In this document: piece by piece, positions 54,268 to 63,612 of the stretch
Position numbering within the stretch: position 1 is the first letter of the stretch
Layout of the letters: each line of letters opens with the position of its first letter
NCBI GenBank assembly: GCA_035512495.1
Contig: DATKDW010000025.1
Coordinates: 1 to 64,000, forward strand
From: Acidimicrobiales bacterium
GTDB taxonomy: Bacteria > Actinomycetota > Acidimicrobiia > Acidimicrobiales > CADCSY01
DNA: 64,000 bases
Direction: 5' to 3'
Notes under the pieces: generated by a model
Database searches by the model: none
Told to the model about the DNA's origin: nothing
The model's input: only the letters and a program-made list of their open reading frames with translations
Program-made: the position numbers and the translations under genes

Positions 54268-55140
54268 TCAGCGCCGACGGGCGGCCAGGCGCCCGACCCG
54301 GTCGACGAGGCGAAGGTCGTCGAGGCGCGCCGCCACTGCGGGGAGGGCATCGGTCGGGCCGGTCCAGCGCCAGACGTCGACCGTGCCGACATCGCAGTCG
54401 GTCCGCAGGGTCGCCAGGGTGCGGAACAGCATCGCCTCGTCCCGGTGGGCGGCGAGGGTCGCGGCGAGCTTGGGCGAGCTGCGCACCGACACCTCCCACT
54501 GCCCGGGAGCGTCGGGGATGTCCTCCAGGTGGCCGTAGCGGGCCAGGACGGCGGCAGCCGACTTGGCGCCCCACCCCGGGAGCCCGGGGAAGCCATCGGC
54601 GGTGTCACCGACAAGGGCCAGGTAGTCGGGGATCGACGCCGGCGAAACACCGAACTTCTCGACGATGGCGCCGGCGTCGAGCAGGGCACCCTTGCGCCGG
54701 TCGAGCTGCACGACCTTGCCGCCCACGCACTGTCCGAGGTCCTTGTCGGGCGTGCAGATGAAGACGCGCTCCACCCGCTCGTCGTCAGCCGCCACCCGGG
54801 CGGCGGCAGCCAGGGCGTCGTCGGCCTCGTCGGCGACCATCCCCCACACCGTGAACCCCGCCGCCGCCAGAGCCTCCTCGAGGATGGGGAACTGGGCGTG
54901 GAGCTCCTCGTCGATCCCGCTGCCGTCCTTGTAGGTGGGCCACAGGTCGTTGCGCCACGACTCGATGACCGTGTCGCACGCCACCCCCAGGTGGGTGGCG
55001 CCCTCCTCCAGCATCCCGAGCACGGAGCCCAGCACACCCCGCACCCCCGCAACCTCCTCGCCGTCGGCGTTGGTGCGCGAAGGCATGGCGTAGAAGTGTC
55101 GGAACAGCTCGTAGGTCCCGTCGACGAGGTGCACCTGCAT
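54268..55140 (-). CDS. 5'-3' exonuclease (PolA N-domain-like FEN)
   Basis: 290 aa. V-D-G-T-Y-E-L-F-R at the start, then [29 protein letters not shown] and G-A-K-S-A form the FEN/5'-3' exonuclease fold with its helix-hairpin-helix. It lacks polymerase parts, so it is a stand-alone nuclease for flap or RNA primer removal. AGGAG precedes the ATG. Confidence 0.9.
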   Translation of the reverse strand: MQVHLVDGTYELFRHFYAMPSRTNADGEEVAGVRGVLGSVLGMLEEGATHLGVACDTVIESWRNDLWPTYKDGSGIDEELHAQFPILEEALAAAGFTVWGMVADEADDALAAAARVAADDERVERVFICTPDKDLGQCVGGKVVQLDRRKGALLDAGAIVEKFGVSPASIPDYLALVGDTADGFPGLPGWGAKSAAAVLARYGHLEDIPDAPGQWEVSVRSSPKLAATLAAHRDEAMLFRTLATLRTDCDVGTVDVWRWTGPTDALPAVAARLDDLRLVDRVGRLAARRR

Positions 55141-55207
55141 GGCATTGCTCCTGCTCAGAGGCGGTTTTCGTGTCGTCGACGGCGAGGCTGCGAGTAGCGT
55201 CTCGATG

Positions 55208-55896
55208 ATGCCGCGACAGGAGCTGGAGTACAGCACGTCGCAGGTGAATCGGGCGGGCAAGACGCTCCGCTACTACCTCGATGGCCGCGAGAAGAACCCG
55301 GCCAAGATCCGGAACGCCATCCTGGTCATCCAGGATTTCCGGGCTGCTCACGCCTACCCGCTCACCAAGGCGGGGATGGGCGTTCGATCGATGGTGCGCA
55401 CCGCCGGGTACGCGCCTCATGTGTCACAACGACTGAAGCGCCTGCCGACCATCCTTGACAAGCTCAAGCGGGAGCCCACGATGAGCCTGGCCAACATGCA
55501 GGACATCGGCGGTTGCCGTGCGGTCCTGCCTACGGTCGCAGCCGTCTACGCAGTCACGAAGAACTCCACGCTTCGGAAGCGCCAGACGTCGACCAAGGAC
55601 TACATCGAGCGTCCGGCTCCGGCTACAGAGGTCTGCACGTGATCGTTCTGTACGACGACAGGCGCATCGAGGTCCAGCTGCGCACTCCGGCTCAACACGA
55701 CTGGGCCGTGACGGTGGAACGGCTGGGCGGTCGGCTCGATGTTGATCTCAAGAGCGGACGCGGCCCAGTTGAGGTGCTCATCCTGCTCCAGCTCATCAGC
55801 GAGGCCATGGCGCTCGAAGAGCGAGGAGAGTCGGTCCCGAGCAGCCTGGAGCAAGAGATCACGCGACGCCGTGCGGCCGCCGACGCCTTTCTATGA
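55208..55896 (+). pseudogene. Frameshifted RelA/SpoT-type nucleotide synthetase (toxSAS-like)
   Basis: Two frames together cover one domain. Frame one (to 55642) has S-T-S-Q-V-N-R-A-G, R-L-K-R-L-P-T-I-L-D-K-L-K-R, Q-D-I-G-G-C-R and K-D-Y-I-E-R-P. The continuation S-G-Y-R-G-L-H-V, I-E-V-Q-L-R-T and Q-H-D-W-A-V-T-V-E is in another frame, ending at 55896. The break lies at about 55613-55622, within a CCGGCTCCGGCT stretch, and one extra base would restore the protein. ATG 55208 follows TAGCGT by 7 nt. Single-domain synthetases of this type are often toxins. Confidence 0.75.
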
Positions 55897-55947
55897 TCTC
55901 ACTTGCCGACCGCCCAACCTGACGGCCACGGGTGTAGCGTGATCCGC

Positions 55948-56205
55948 ATGGCAAGGGATCTTGTGCATTTCTTGCTCGTCTTCGACCACGAGACTGGCGA
56001 GCTCACCGAGCAAATCGACTTCGGTGGCAACTCCGAGGCGGCTGTCCGCGCCTACTCGGCGTGCGAGGAGACATACCGCGACAAGGCACGAGTCGAAGTG
56101 GTCCTCATCGCCTCAGATTCGATCGACACGATCCGAAGCACCCACTCGAACTACTTCGACGGCACCATCGTCCACGCTTCGCGGTTCCTCGCCGGACTCG
56201 GCTGA
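55948..56205 (+). CDS. Small partner protein downstream of RelA/SpoT-like gene
   Basis: 85 aa. L-V-H-F-L-L-V-F-D-H-E-T-G-E-L, A-Y-S-A-C-E-E-T-Y-R-D-K and V-V-L-I-A-S-D-S-I-D-T-I-R-S-T-H-S-N-Y-F. The alternating pattern suggests a compact alpha/beta fold; no named family is claimed. It has its own -10 (TAGCGT, 7 nt before the ATG), the same hexamer and spacing as the synthetase gene. It could be the antitoxin of a toxSAS pair; this is inferred only from position. Confidence 0.6.
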   Translation: MARDLVHFLLVFDHETGELTEQIDFGGNSEAAVRAYSACEETYRDKARVEVVLIASDSIDTIRSTHSNYFDGTIVHASRFLAGLG

Positions 56206-56247
56206 GCGGCTCGGCCGTTCACCGGCCGCCATCGCAGGGGGGCCACC

Positions 56248-57156
56248 TTGGCCAAGGCAGACTTCGACGAGATCTACACCTCGCCTGATCCTCGCCGGTA
56301 CTACTCGACCCTGAGCGAGCACGATTACCAGATCCCCGCGCACAGCGGCGCTGTCTTCGGTCAACTCGCTGATGCGTTCGCTGCGGGCCCAAACTCGCGC
56401 GTCGTCGACCTGTGCTGCTCCTACGGCGTCAACGCCACCGTGCTCAAGCACGACCTGGAGTTCGACGAGATCATCCGGCACTACTGCGATCCGCCGGTCG
56501 ACGACCTCGAGAGCGCGGAGCTCCTCGCTCTCGACCAGGAGTGGTATGCCACGCACCGGCGAGTCGACCCCACCCGGGTCAGCGGGGTCGACAGCTCGGC
56601 TCCCGCGATCTCCTACGCGACCGCGGCAGGCATCCTCGACGCGGGATTCGCGGAGGATCTCGAGGGGAGCGACCCCTCACCGGCGCTCGCCCGCGAGCTC
56701 CGCGATGCCGACCTGATCACCGTATCGGGTGGGATCGGCTACATCACCGATCGGACGATCGACCGCGTCCTGCGCTGCGCCCGCAGCCCGCGCCTCGCCG
56801 TGCTGTGCCTGCGATGGGTCGACTTCGCCCCGATCGTGGACGCGGGCGCCGCGCACGGCCTCGTGACCGAGCGCCTCGACGAGGCCACCTTCCCGCAACG
56901 ACGTTTCGCCGACACCGAAGAACGCCTCTACGTCCAGCATGAGCTCGATCGGCTGGGGGTCGGGCAGAAAGGTCGGGAGGAGGATGGCTACCACCACACC
57001 GACCTCTACCTGCTCCGTCCTGAGCAGGAGGTCCTGGCGCGACCCCTCGATGCCCTCATCGAGCCGGCAGGCGCCATCGACGACGCTGGAAATCGATGGT
57101 CGAAGACCGACGAGGTCGACGTCTCCGTGTTCACCAGCGGCCAGGGCCTCCGGTGA
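56248..57156 (+). CDS. Class I SAM-dependent methyltransferase-like protein
   Basis: 302 aa from a TTG with AGGGGGG upstream. R-V-V-D-L-C-C-S-Y-G-V-N is a SAM-binding motif I variant, V-S-G-V-D-S-S matches motif II, and A-D-L-I-T-V-S-G-G-I-G-Y stands at motif IV. A C-terminal half with Y-H-H-T-D-L-Y-L-L-R-P is unassigned. It is 42 nt after the small partner gene. Substrate unknown. Confidence 0.65.
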   Translation: MAKADFDEIYTSPDPRRYYSTLSEHDYQIPAHSGAVFGQLADAFAAGPNSRVVDLCCSYGVNATVLKHDLEFDEIIRHYCDPPVDDLESAELLALDQEWYATHRRVDPTRVSGVDSSAPAISYATAAGILDAGFAEDLEGSDPSPALARELRDADLITVSGGIGYITDRTIDRVLRCARSPRLAVLCLRWVDFAPIVDAGAAHGLVTERLDEATFPQRRFADTEERLYVQHELDRLGVGQKGREEDGYHHTDLYLLRPEQEVLARPLDALIEPAGAIDDAGNRWSKTDEVDVSVFTSGQGLR

Positions 57157-57258
57157 CCGGCCTCCCCCAATCCGCCTGCCGCTCCTGCGACGGAAGCTAC
57201 GCGCAGCGTCAGTGACCGAGGAGCGCCATCCCAAGCGGGCACCTCGGGGGGCCACCCG

Positions 57259-59217
57259 CTACCAAATCGAGACGCGCAGCTCCGGGTCAAGCCACAGGCC
57301 ATCACCGGGAGCGGTACCGAATGCGTCGTGGAAGGCGTCGACGTTGCGAACCGCATTCGCACGAAACTCCGGCGGAGAATGAGGACCGAGCGACAGGCGC
57401 TGGATCGCGTAGGCCTCCCGGAGGACCACTCGCCAAACGAGCGCCCAGCCGATGAAGAAGCGCTGGTCGCCTGTGAGCCCGTCGATGACGGGCGCATCCT
57501 CACCGCTAGCTCCGAGGCTGAGCCGGTAGGCGTGGTGGGCAACCGTCACGCCGCCAAGGTCCCCGATGTTCTCGCCCACGGTGAGGCCGCCGTTCACCGT
57601 GTGCCTCGGGTCGAGGCCTCGCGGTGACAGGCAGTCGTACTGCTCGATCAGCGCCTTGACCTTCACGTCGAAGCGCGCGCGGTCCTCGGGCGTCCACCAG
57701 TCCCGGAGTGTGCCATCACCGTCGTAGCGAGAACCCTGGTCGTCGAAGCCGTGGCCGATCTCGTGGCCGATCACCGCACCGATGGCGCCATAGTTGTACG
57801 CCGGATCGACGTCTGGATCGAAGAACGGCGGCTGCAGGATGGCCGCCGGGAAGACGATCTCGTTCATCGGCGGGTTGTAGTAGGCGTTCACCGTCTGCGG
57901 CGTCATGTGCCACTCGTTGCGGTCCACCGGGCCCTCAAGCTTGCCAAGCTGGTACTCGAACGCGAACGCGTCGGCCCGGCGGATGTTCCCGATGAGGTCG
58001 TGGGGGTCGACCTCGAGGCTCGAGTAGTCGCGCCACTTCACCGGCTTGCCGATCTTCGGGGTGAACGCCGCCAGCTTCGCGAGCGCCCGCTGCCGCGTCT
58101 CGTCCGCCATCCACTCGAGGTCAGTGATGCGCCGCCGGTACGCCTCGAGGAGGTTCTCCACGAGCTGCGCCATCTGCGCCTCGGCTTTCGGCGGGTAGTG
58201 GCGCTCGACGTATCGCTTCCCCACCGCCTCACCGAGCACCGCCTGGACGAGCCCGACGCCCCGCTTCCACCGCTCACGCAGCTGGGGAGCCCCGGTGAGC
58301 GTCCTGCCGTAGAAGTCGAAGTGCGCCTCGACGAACGCGCTCGAGAGGTACGGCGCCTGGGACGCGAGCACCCGCCAGCTGCTCCAGTGCTTCCAGGAGT
58401 CCAGATCCACCTCCTCGAGCAGGCGGCTGGTCGCCTCGACGACGTCGGGCTGGGCGACCACCACCTCCGCCCATGCCTGCTCGGTGATCCCGCCGGCCGT
58501 GAACAGCCGCGGCGCGACCGGCAGCAGTGCCTCCAGCTCGTCTGCGGATCGCAGGTTGTAGGTCTTCACCGCATCGCGGACGGCGGTCCGATCCCAGTGC
58601 GCGTCCGCCAGCCGCGTCTCCAGGCCGATCACGGCATCTGCCTCCTCGCCGCCGCCGATGCCGGCGAGGTCCATCAGGCCGATCATGGACGAGCGGTAGG
58701 CGACACGGAGCGCTTCGTGCTCGTCGAGCCGGTAGTAGGACTCGTCGGGCAGCCCGAGGCCGCTCTGGAAGAGGTGCAGGACGTTCCGGCTCGGGTTGCC
58801 CTTGTCGACGCCGACGTGCATCGAGAGCGGGCCTCCGACACCGAGACGGAGGAGCTCGCCGAGGAGCTGGACGAGCGCCTCCCGGTCGTGGATCGCCGCC
58901 ACGCGTTCGAAGAGCGGTCGCAGCGGGGCAGCCCCGGCGGCCTCGACCGCCGCCTCGTCCATGAAGCTGGTGTACAGGTCGCCGATCTGCTGCAGCTCAG
59001 TGCCGCGAGGTGCCTCAGAGGCCGCCGCCTCCTCGATGATCGCCCGCACGTTCGCCTCCGCCTCGTCCCGCAGTATTTCGAAGGAACCGTGGACAGAACG
59101 GTCCTCCGGGATCGACACCGTCGCAGCCCAGGTGCCGTTGACGTGGCCGAACAGATCGTCCTGAGGGCGGATGGTGACATCGAAGTCGTGCGACCGCGGT
59201 GGGTCAGTAGTGGTCAC
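57259..59217 (-). CDS. M13-family (neprilysin/PepO-like) metallopeptidase
   Basis: 652 aa, full length. Zinc site H-E-I-G-H with downstream G-E-N-I-G-D-L-G-G, substrate loop N-A-Y-Y-N-P, and C-terminal G-D-G-L-W-L-D-P. The N-terminus starts D-F-D-V-T-I-R-P-Q-D-D-L-F-G-H-V-N-G-T-W with no signal peptide, so it probably acts in the cytoplasm on oligopeptides. GTG 59217 has AGGAG upstream. Confidence 0.93.
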   Translation of the reverse strand: MTTTDPPRSHDFDVTIRPQDDLFGHVNGTWAATVSIPEDRSVHGSFEILRDEAEANVRAIIEEAAASEAPRGTELQQIGDLYTSFMDEAAVEAAGAAPLRPLFERVAAIHDREALVQLLGELLRLGVGGPLSMHVGVDKGNPSRNVLHLFQSGLGLPDESYYRLDEHEALRVAYRSSMIGLMDLAGIGGGEEADAVIGLETRLADAHWDRTAVRDAVKTYNLRSADELEALLPVAPRLFTAGGITEQAWAEVVVAQPDVVEATSRLLEEVDLDSWKHWSSWRVLASQAPYLSSAFVEAHFDFYGRTLTGAPQLRERWKRGVGLVQAVLGEAVGKRYVERHYPPKAEAQMAQLVENLLEAYRRRITDLEWMADETRQRALAKLAAFTPKIGKPVKWRDYSSLEVDPHDLIGNIRRADAFAFEYQLGKLEGPVDRNEWHMTPQTVNAYYNPPMNEIVFPAAILQPPFFDPDVDPAYNYGAIGAVIGHEIGHGFDDQGSRYDGDGTLRDWWTPEDRARFDVKVKALIEQYDCLSPRGLDPRHTVNGGLTVGENIGDLGGVTVAHHAYRLSLGASGEDAPVIDGLTGDQRFFIGWALVWRVVLREAYAIQRLSLGPHSPPEFRANAVRNVDAFHDAFGTAPGDGLWLDPELRVSIW

Positions 59218-59440
59218 GCGCTGGCTCCTGTGATGATCGACGTGGTGCGACGAGATGGTGCCATGGACTGCGAACACATGACACTGCCGCTCGGCGCCTG
59301 ACGCCGCGGCGAACGCACCCGCACCGATTGATCACCGGCTCGCGCGGACACACCCCAGCGGCACGTCGCACCTATCGCCCGCGCCGAACGACGCCAAGCG
59401 GTTCAGCCCAAGCCCGCGCTATCGGCGCTTCGCGCGCTGG

Positions 59441-60271
59441 TCAGAAATGAAGCACTTCGAGGATCTGCGGCCATGCACGTTCACCGAGCGCGGCGTCAGC
59501 GCTCGGGTTGCCACCCCGCGCCATCTCACTGGATGGCTCGACGGCGGGTTCGCCGGGAAGACGGGCGTGGTGCCCGGCGCCCCGCCCGATGATGATGTCC
59601 ACATCTCGGCCCTGTCGGCGTTCGGCGAGCTGACGGGCGAAGAGGTCTGACGGCCAGAGCTGATCGTCGTCGCCTGCGACGAGAACGAGGCGTGCCGGGG
59701 AGTCTTCGACTCGAAGCGCCGCTCGCTCCGCTTGGACTGGATCGACACGAAGGCTGTGCTCGTACATCGGCCGGTACGCGATCGGTTCCGGTGGAACTGG
59801 CCAGTCATCGTCGTAGTTGACGAACGGGAGCGGCTTGCCTTGCCATGTCCAAGACGACCGCTGCGGTCGGAGGTTCCCGTCGTGGCCAGCGCCGAGGTTC
59901 CCCCACGTCACCGAGGTCGGAGCGAAGCCGACGACGACGTTGACTCGGGCGTCGCGCACGGCGACCGCGAGCGCGGCTTCGGCTCCCTTGGACGTGCCCA
60001 CGATGCCGAGCCGGCTCGGTGCGTGCTCCACCAGGACATCCAGCGCTAAGACAAAGGTTTTGAGCGGGATCTCGCAGATGCCGGGCGCCTGGCCGGAGCC
60101 ACCGAAGTACCGCAACGTCGCGGCCGCGCACCCGGCTTCAGCGAACAAGCGGGCCCGGCTGTTGTCGACGCGACCGCTGGATCCAGCGATCACGAGAACT
60201 CCCGCGACGGGGTCCATGTCCGGCAGGAAGAGTGTCCCATCCGGAAGTCGGTCCGACGTGAGCTCCTTCAC
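59441..60271 (-). CDS. Alpha/beta hydrolase, acyl-CoA thioesterase (BAAT C-domain) type
   Basis: 276 aa. L-V-I-A-G-S-S-G-R, nucleophile elbow G-T-S-K-G-A-E-A-A, Asp in V-A-G-D-D-D-Q-L-W-P-S, and His in G-A-G-H-H-A form the triad. This matches the C-terminal catalytic domain of BAAT/acyl-CoA thioesterases without their N-terminal domain. GTG 60271 overlaps the DUF402 stop (GTGA), so the two are coupled. Confidence 0.8.
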   Translation of the reverse strand: MKELTSDRLPDGTLFLPDMDPVAGVLVIAGSSGRVDNSRARLFAEAGCAAATLRYFGGSGQAPGICEIPLKTFVLALDVLVEHAPSRLGIVGTSKGAEAALAVAVRDARVNVVVGFAPTSVTWGNLGAGHDGNLRPQRSSWTWQGKPLPFVNYDDDWPVPPEPIAYRPMYEHSLRVDPVQAERAALRVEDSPARLVLVAGDDDQLWPSDLFARQLAERRQGRDVDIIIGRGAGHHARLPGEPAVEPSSEMARGGNPSADAALGERAWPQILEVLHF

Positions 60272-60936
60272 GTAGAGAGCGTGACTCTCGAACCAGGCGG
60301 CGTCGCGACTTGGCCCGCGAAGTCGTGAGGGAGTTCTGGTGCATCCCACCCATCCGGGACACTCCAGCTCGACCAACTGGAGCTGAAGGGCCCCGTCCGA
60401 GCTGCAATCTCCCGCTCCACTCGCTGGGCTTCGACCCTCACCGCCTCCTCGACTTCGGAAGCGAAGATGCCCCGTTCGATGCCGGCCCGGAAGGGTTCCT
60501 CGTCCTTCCATGTCCATGATCCGTCCGGCGCCACCACGATGTCGATGACCAAGTCGAGGGTGTCGTACCCACGAGCCCACCTTTGGAGGGGAAGCTGGAA
60601 GTTCACATACCAGTGCGCGAAGCGACCGTCGGCATACCAGGTGGCAGCAACGCTTGCCCAACGCCCGGCCCGGATGAAAGACAGGCTCGTCCCTCGAGCA
60701 GGGACACCTCGGTAGTGCCACCGTCGAGATGCGAGCGAAACGAGCTGGCGCTCCTCACGCGGGAGGCGTTCGCGGCCAGGAAAGAACCGGCTCGTCGCGA
60801 AACAGCCCACCACGCCTGCGGGGCACCAGTGCACGAGCTCCTCACCATCGTCGGCGACGACAAGAGCGGGACGGGCGGCCCACAGGAGGCCGTCCCAGAC
60901 CTCACGGGCGATGATCAGTGAGCCCGGCTCAAACAC
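60268..60936 (-). CDS. DUF402 (FomD-like) domain protein
   Basis: About 222 aa. F-E-P-G-S-L-I at the start, W-Y-V-N-F-Q-L-P, R-G-Y-D-T-L-D-L-V-I-D-I-V and W-K-D-E-E follow the DUF402 pattern; relatives such as FomD hydrolyse nucleoside diphosphate or monophosphate esters. GTG 60936 is 7 nt after GATACT; an ATG at 60978 is also in frame. Coupled to the hydrolase downstream. Confidence 0.75.
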   Translation of the reverse strand: MFEPGSLIIAREVWDGLLWAARPALVVADDGEELVHWCPAGVVGCFATSRFFPGRERLPREERQLVSLASRRWHYRGVPARGTSLSFIRAGRWASVAATWYADGRFAHWYVNFQLPLQRWARGYDTLDLVIDIVVAPDGSWTWKDEEPFRAGIERGIFASEVEEAVRVEAQRVEREIAARTGPFSSSWSSWSVPDGWDAPELPHDFAGQVATPPGSRVTLST

Positions 60937-61143
60937 GTCCACGAGTATCGCGGGGTCGAAGCAGGCCGCACAGAACAAGCGCCCCGAACTCCGCAGGCGA
61001 CCGCTGCCACGACGCCGACGATCGGCGCGTGAGCGATGCGACGGCGGATTGAGATATCACGTCGAGGACGTGGTCGTTGACGAGGATCATCGTCGGTGCG
61101 GAATCGCGCGACGCCGGTGCCGTGAGCACGAGTTGGAGGGTAT

Positions 61144-61167
61144 CCTTACGACGGCGTACATGTAAGG
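61144..61167. promoter_or_regulatory. Inverted repeat operator before VapBC-like pair
   Basis: CCTTAC-N12-GTAAGG; the right arm covers the ribosome binding site AAGGAGG, and the spacer contains TACATGTA overlap. A likely site for autoregulation by the antitoxin. Confidence 0.5.
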
Positions 61168-61176
61168 AGGATGGTC

Positions 61177-61425
61177 GTGGAAGCAGCTGCGAGGGTGACA
61201 TCCAAGGGCCAGGTAACCGTCCCGAAGGCCGTCCGTGACGCACTCGGCATCTCTGAGGGTGACGAACTCGTCTTCCGAGTCGAAGGAAACCGGGCCGTCG
61301 TGGCCAGGACCCGAGACTTCCTTGAGCTGGCTGGGAGCATCGCCGTGCCGGCGCGGAGGCGCAACGTTGCCTGGGATGAGGTGATCCGCCGAACACGCGC
61401 GACGCGGGCAGCAGCCCGACGGTGA
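61177..61425 (+). CDS. AbrB/SpoVT-domain antitoxin (VapB-like)
   Basis: 82 aa. R-V-T-S-K-G-Q-V-T-V-P-K-A-V-R-D-A-L-G is the classic swapped-hairpin DNA-binding motif. A basic C-terminus (R-R-T-R-A-T-R-A-A) probably wraps the toxin. GTG 61177 has GGAGG at 6 nt; the ATG at 61171 touches it and is less likely. Its stop overlaps the toxin start (GTGA). Confidence 0.88.
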   Translation: MEAAARVTSKGQVTVPKAVRDALGISEGDELVFRVEGNRAVVARTRDFLELAGSIAVPARRRNVAWDEVIRRTRATRAAARR

Positions 61426-61823
61426 GCGCGTTCGTCGACACCAACATCCTGGTTCGCCACTTGACCGGTGACCCACCCGACCTCGCTGCGCGAGCCAGCG
61501 CGTATCTCGCGCAGGCCAACGAGCTCCTCCTCACTGATTTGATCACCGCCGAGACGGTGTACGTCCTCGAGTCGTTCTATGAGGCTCCCCGGGACCAGAT
61601 CGCCGAGGCAATCCGCTCGCTGCTCGCGTTCGAATCGATCACCTGCGTGGACCCGGCTCTCCTCCTCAGGGCCGTGGAGGTCTACGAAATTGATCGCATC
61701 GACTTCGCCGAGGCCTACCTCGTTGCGTGCGCAGAGTCGACGGGTATCGGCGAGATCCTGTCGTTCGACCGGTCCGTCGACCGCGTGGCAACCGTCCAGC
61801 GGACAGAACCACCTCCGACCTGA
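61422..61823 (+). CDS. PIN-domain toxin (VapC-like)
   Basis: 133 aa, normal PIN size. V-D-T-N-I-L-V-R-H, A-E-T-V-Y-V-L-E, I-D-F-A-E-A-Y-L-V-A and S-F-D-R-S-V-D-R carry the acidic metal ligands. It is an RNA-cutting toxin paired with the AbrB-type antitoxin by a GTGA overlap. It is unrelated in detail to the PIN toxin at 8.3 kb. Confidence 0.9.
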   Translation: MSAFVDTNILVRHLTGDPPDLAARASAYLAQANELLLTDLITAETVYVLESFYEAPRDQIAEAIRSLLAFESITCVDPALLLRAVEVYEIDRIDFAEAYLVACAESTGIGEILSFDRSVDRVATVQRTEPPPT

Positions 61824-61884
61824 CCTACACATCACGCTTGCAGATCAACAGATCGGGGCCGGCGGTCGGTCGGCCATGTCCTGG

Positions 61885-62769
61885 TCACGGGAGAGCTCGT
61901 CCGGGAGAGCTTGGTTCGGCGGCGTTGGGGGATCGCTCGTCGAGCAGGAGCAGGTAGCCGTCCTCGACGGTCGGGGGGAGGAGGTCCGCTTGGTCCGGTG
62001 GCGAGCCGATGTGGCGGTGAGTGCCGTCCCCCATGCGCCAGGACAGCACCCCGCTCGGGTTGGCCTCTGGGGAGCGCCACACGCGCCCTTCGGCGACGCC
62101 GGCGAGGGCGGGCACGCCGCCGTCGAAGCGAACCTGACCATCGCTGAGGACCACGACCTGGTCGCAGAGGGCTTCGACGTCTTCGGTGAGGTGGGTGGCG
62201 AGGAGGACGACTCGATCGGCGGCGAGGCGGGACACGAGCCCGCGGAACCGCAGACGTTGCTCGGGGTCGAGGCCCGCGGTCGGCTCGTCCAGCACGAGGA
62301 GGTCGGGGTTGCCGAGGAGCGATTGGGCGAGGGCAACTCGCTGTCGCATCCCGCCCGAGAGCCGCCGCATCTTGCGGTGAGCGACGTCGGAGAGGTCGAC
62401 GAGGTCGAGGACGCGGCGGACCTCGTCATGGCGGCTGCGCCGGTCGACGTGTTCCTTGAGGATGGCAATGTAGTCGACGTAGGCGAATGCGGTGAAGCTC
62501 GGGTGGTAGCCCGGCTCCTGGGGCACGTAGCCGAGGCGGCGACGTAGGTCCACCCGTTGGTTGGCATCGGCCGGGTCGAGTCCCTCGAAGTCGACGGTGC
62601 CCCGGTCGGCGGCAAGGGTGGTGGCGATGATGCGCAGCAGCGTCGTCTTTCCGGCGCCGTTGGGTCCGAGGAGGCCGCACACGCCGGCCCGAGCGGTGAA
62701 GGAGACGCCGTCGAGGGCGTCCGTTGTTCGGTACCGCTTCGTGAGCTCGGAGATGTTGAGCGAAGGCAT
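61885..62769 (-). CDS. ABC transporter ATPase
   Basis: 294 aa. Walker A G-P-N-G-A-G-K-T-T, signature L-S-G-G-M-R-Q-R-V-A, Walker B L-L-V-L-D-E-P-T-A-G-L-D and switch His in L-A-T-H-L. The class is that of ABC-2 export ATPases. A ~70-residue extension after the ATPase is not recognised. Its ATG shares a base with the stop of the anti-sigma/membrane gene (TGATG), so that protein may be its membrane partner. Confidence 0.9.
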   Translation of the reverse strand: MPSLNISELTKRYRTTDALDGVSFTARAGVCGLLGPNGAGKTTLLRIIATTLAADRGTVDFEGLDPADANQRVDLRRRLGYVPQEPGYHPSFTAFAYVDYIAILKEHVDRRSRHDEVRRVLDLVDLSDVAHRKMRRLSGGMRQRVALAQSLLGNPDLLVLDEPTAGLDPEQRLRFRGLVSRLAADRVVLLATHLTEDVEALCDQVVVLSDGQVRFDGGVPALAGVAEGRVWRSPEANPSGVLSWRMGDGTHRHIGSPPDQADLLPPTVEDGYLLLLDERSPNAAEPSSPGRALP

Positions 62770-63581
62770 CAGACCTCCCGATGGTCGAGGTGCGGAGCGC
62801 GGACGGTGACGACGGCACCAGCAACGACGGCGACGACGACGGCGAGGACCTGGGTGGATGGACCGAAGAGGGCAAGCCAGTCGCCGGCGAGGCGACCGGC
62901 AAGCGGCACCGCGACCAGCCACCCGGAGACGATCAGGCCAACTGCCGTCCATGGCGAGAGCCAGGTGCTGAGGGCGAGCGACGCTGCGGCCAGGGCCAGT
63001 GCAGGGAGAAGCCAGGCGACGGCGACCATGCCGGTCTCGAGGTAACCGAGGGTGCCGACCAGGCAGATCACGATCGACACGGTCGTGATCGCGATGGTGC
63101 GGATGAGGACGAGCCGCAGGCCCGACAGGGGCGCGGCGGCACCGACCTCATAGGCGGGGTCAGCGGCCGCGCCGAAGGATGCGCCGACACCGACGGCCGG
63201 GACCACGGCGGCGAGTGCGACAAAGGCGGCGATGTTGGCTGACCGGTCGGCGTCGGCGAGGACGAGCCCGAAGGTGGCGCTGACGGCCGCTGCAAGCGTC
63301 GTGGCCAGCACCAGCCCAGGGGTGGCCGCGAGCAGGCGGCCGATGGAGCTGGGGATCCCCAGGTGGCCCAGAAGGCGCTCGATCACAGTCGGTGGGGCGG
63401 CGTCGATGTCGTCAACGATGTCGTGCCACAGGGCGTCGGTCGTCTGTGGATCGTCGAGGTCCCGCACCAGACGGCGGCATCGTTCGCAGGAGACCAGATG
63501 GGCGTCGACGGATCCCGCGGTGATCGCGTCGAGACCCCGGTCGCGGTAGGCGGTGAGCAGCTCGTCGGCGTGCCAGCTCAT
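62769..63581 (-). CDS. Zinc-finger anti-sigma protein fused to polytopic membrane domain
   Basis: About 270 aa. Residues 1-50 hold a zf-HC2 anti-sigma domain (H-L-V-S-C-E-R-C, the H-x3-C-x2-C site). About five or six membrane helices follow from residue ~85 to the end. Ordinary anti-sigma factors have one helix. It lies between an ECF sigma gene and an ABC ATPase gene, so it may both hold the sigma factor and serve as permease. Start 63581 or 63590. Confidence 0.75.
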   Translation of the reverse strand: MSWHADELLTAYRDRGLDAITAGSVDAHLVSCERCRRLVRDLDDPQTTDALWHDIVDDIDAAPPTVIERLLGHLGIPSSIGRLLAATPGLVLATTLAAAVSATFGLVLADADRSANIAAFVALAAVVPAVGVGASFGAAADPAYEVGAAAPLSGLRLVLIRTIAITTVSIVICLVGTLGYLETGMVAVAWLLPALALAAASLALSTWLSPWTAVGLIVSGWLVAVPLAGRLAGDWLALFGPSTQVLAVVVAVVAGAVVTVRAPHLDHREV

Positions 63582-63612
63582 TGGCAGCATCCCTGGGTCG
63601 TCGGTTCGGTGG

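Noticed and set aside
60929-61090. A minus-strand frame starting M-I-L-V-N-D-H-V-L, as a possible PIN-like remnant
   Set aside because: Only the first few residues look protein-like; the rest is low-complexity Ser/Arg and no acidic active-site residues follow.
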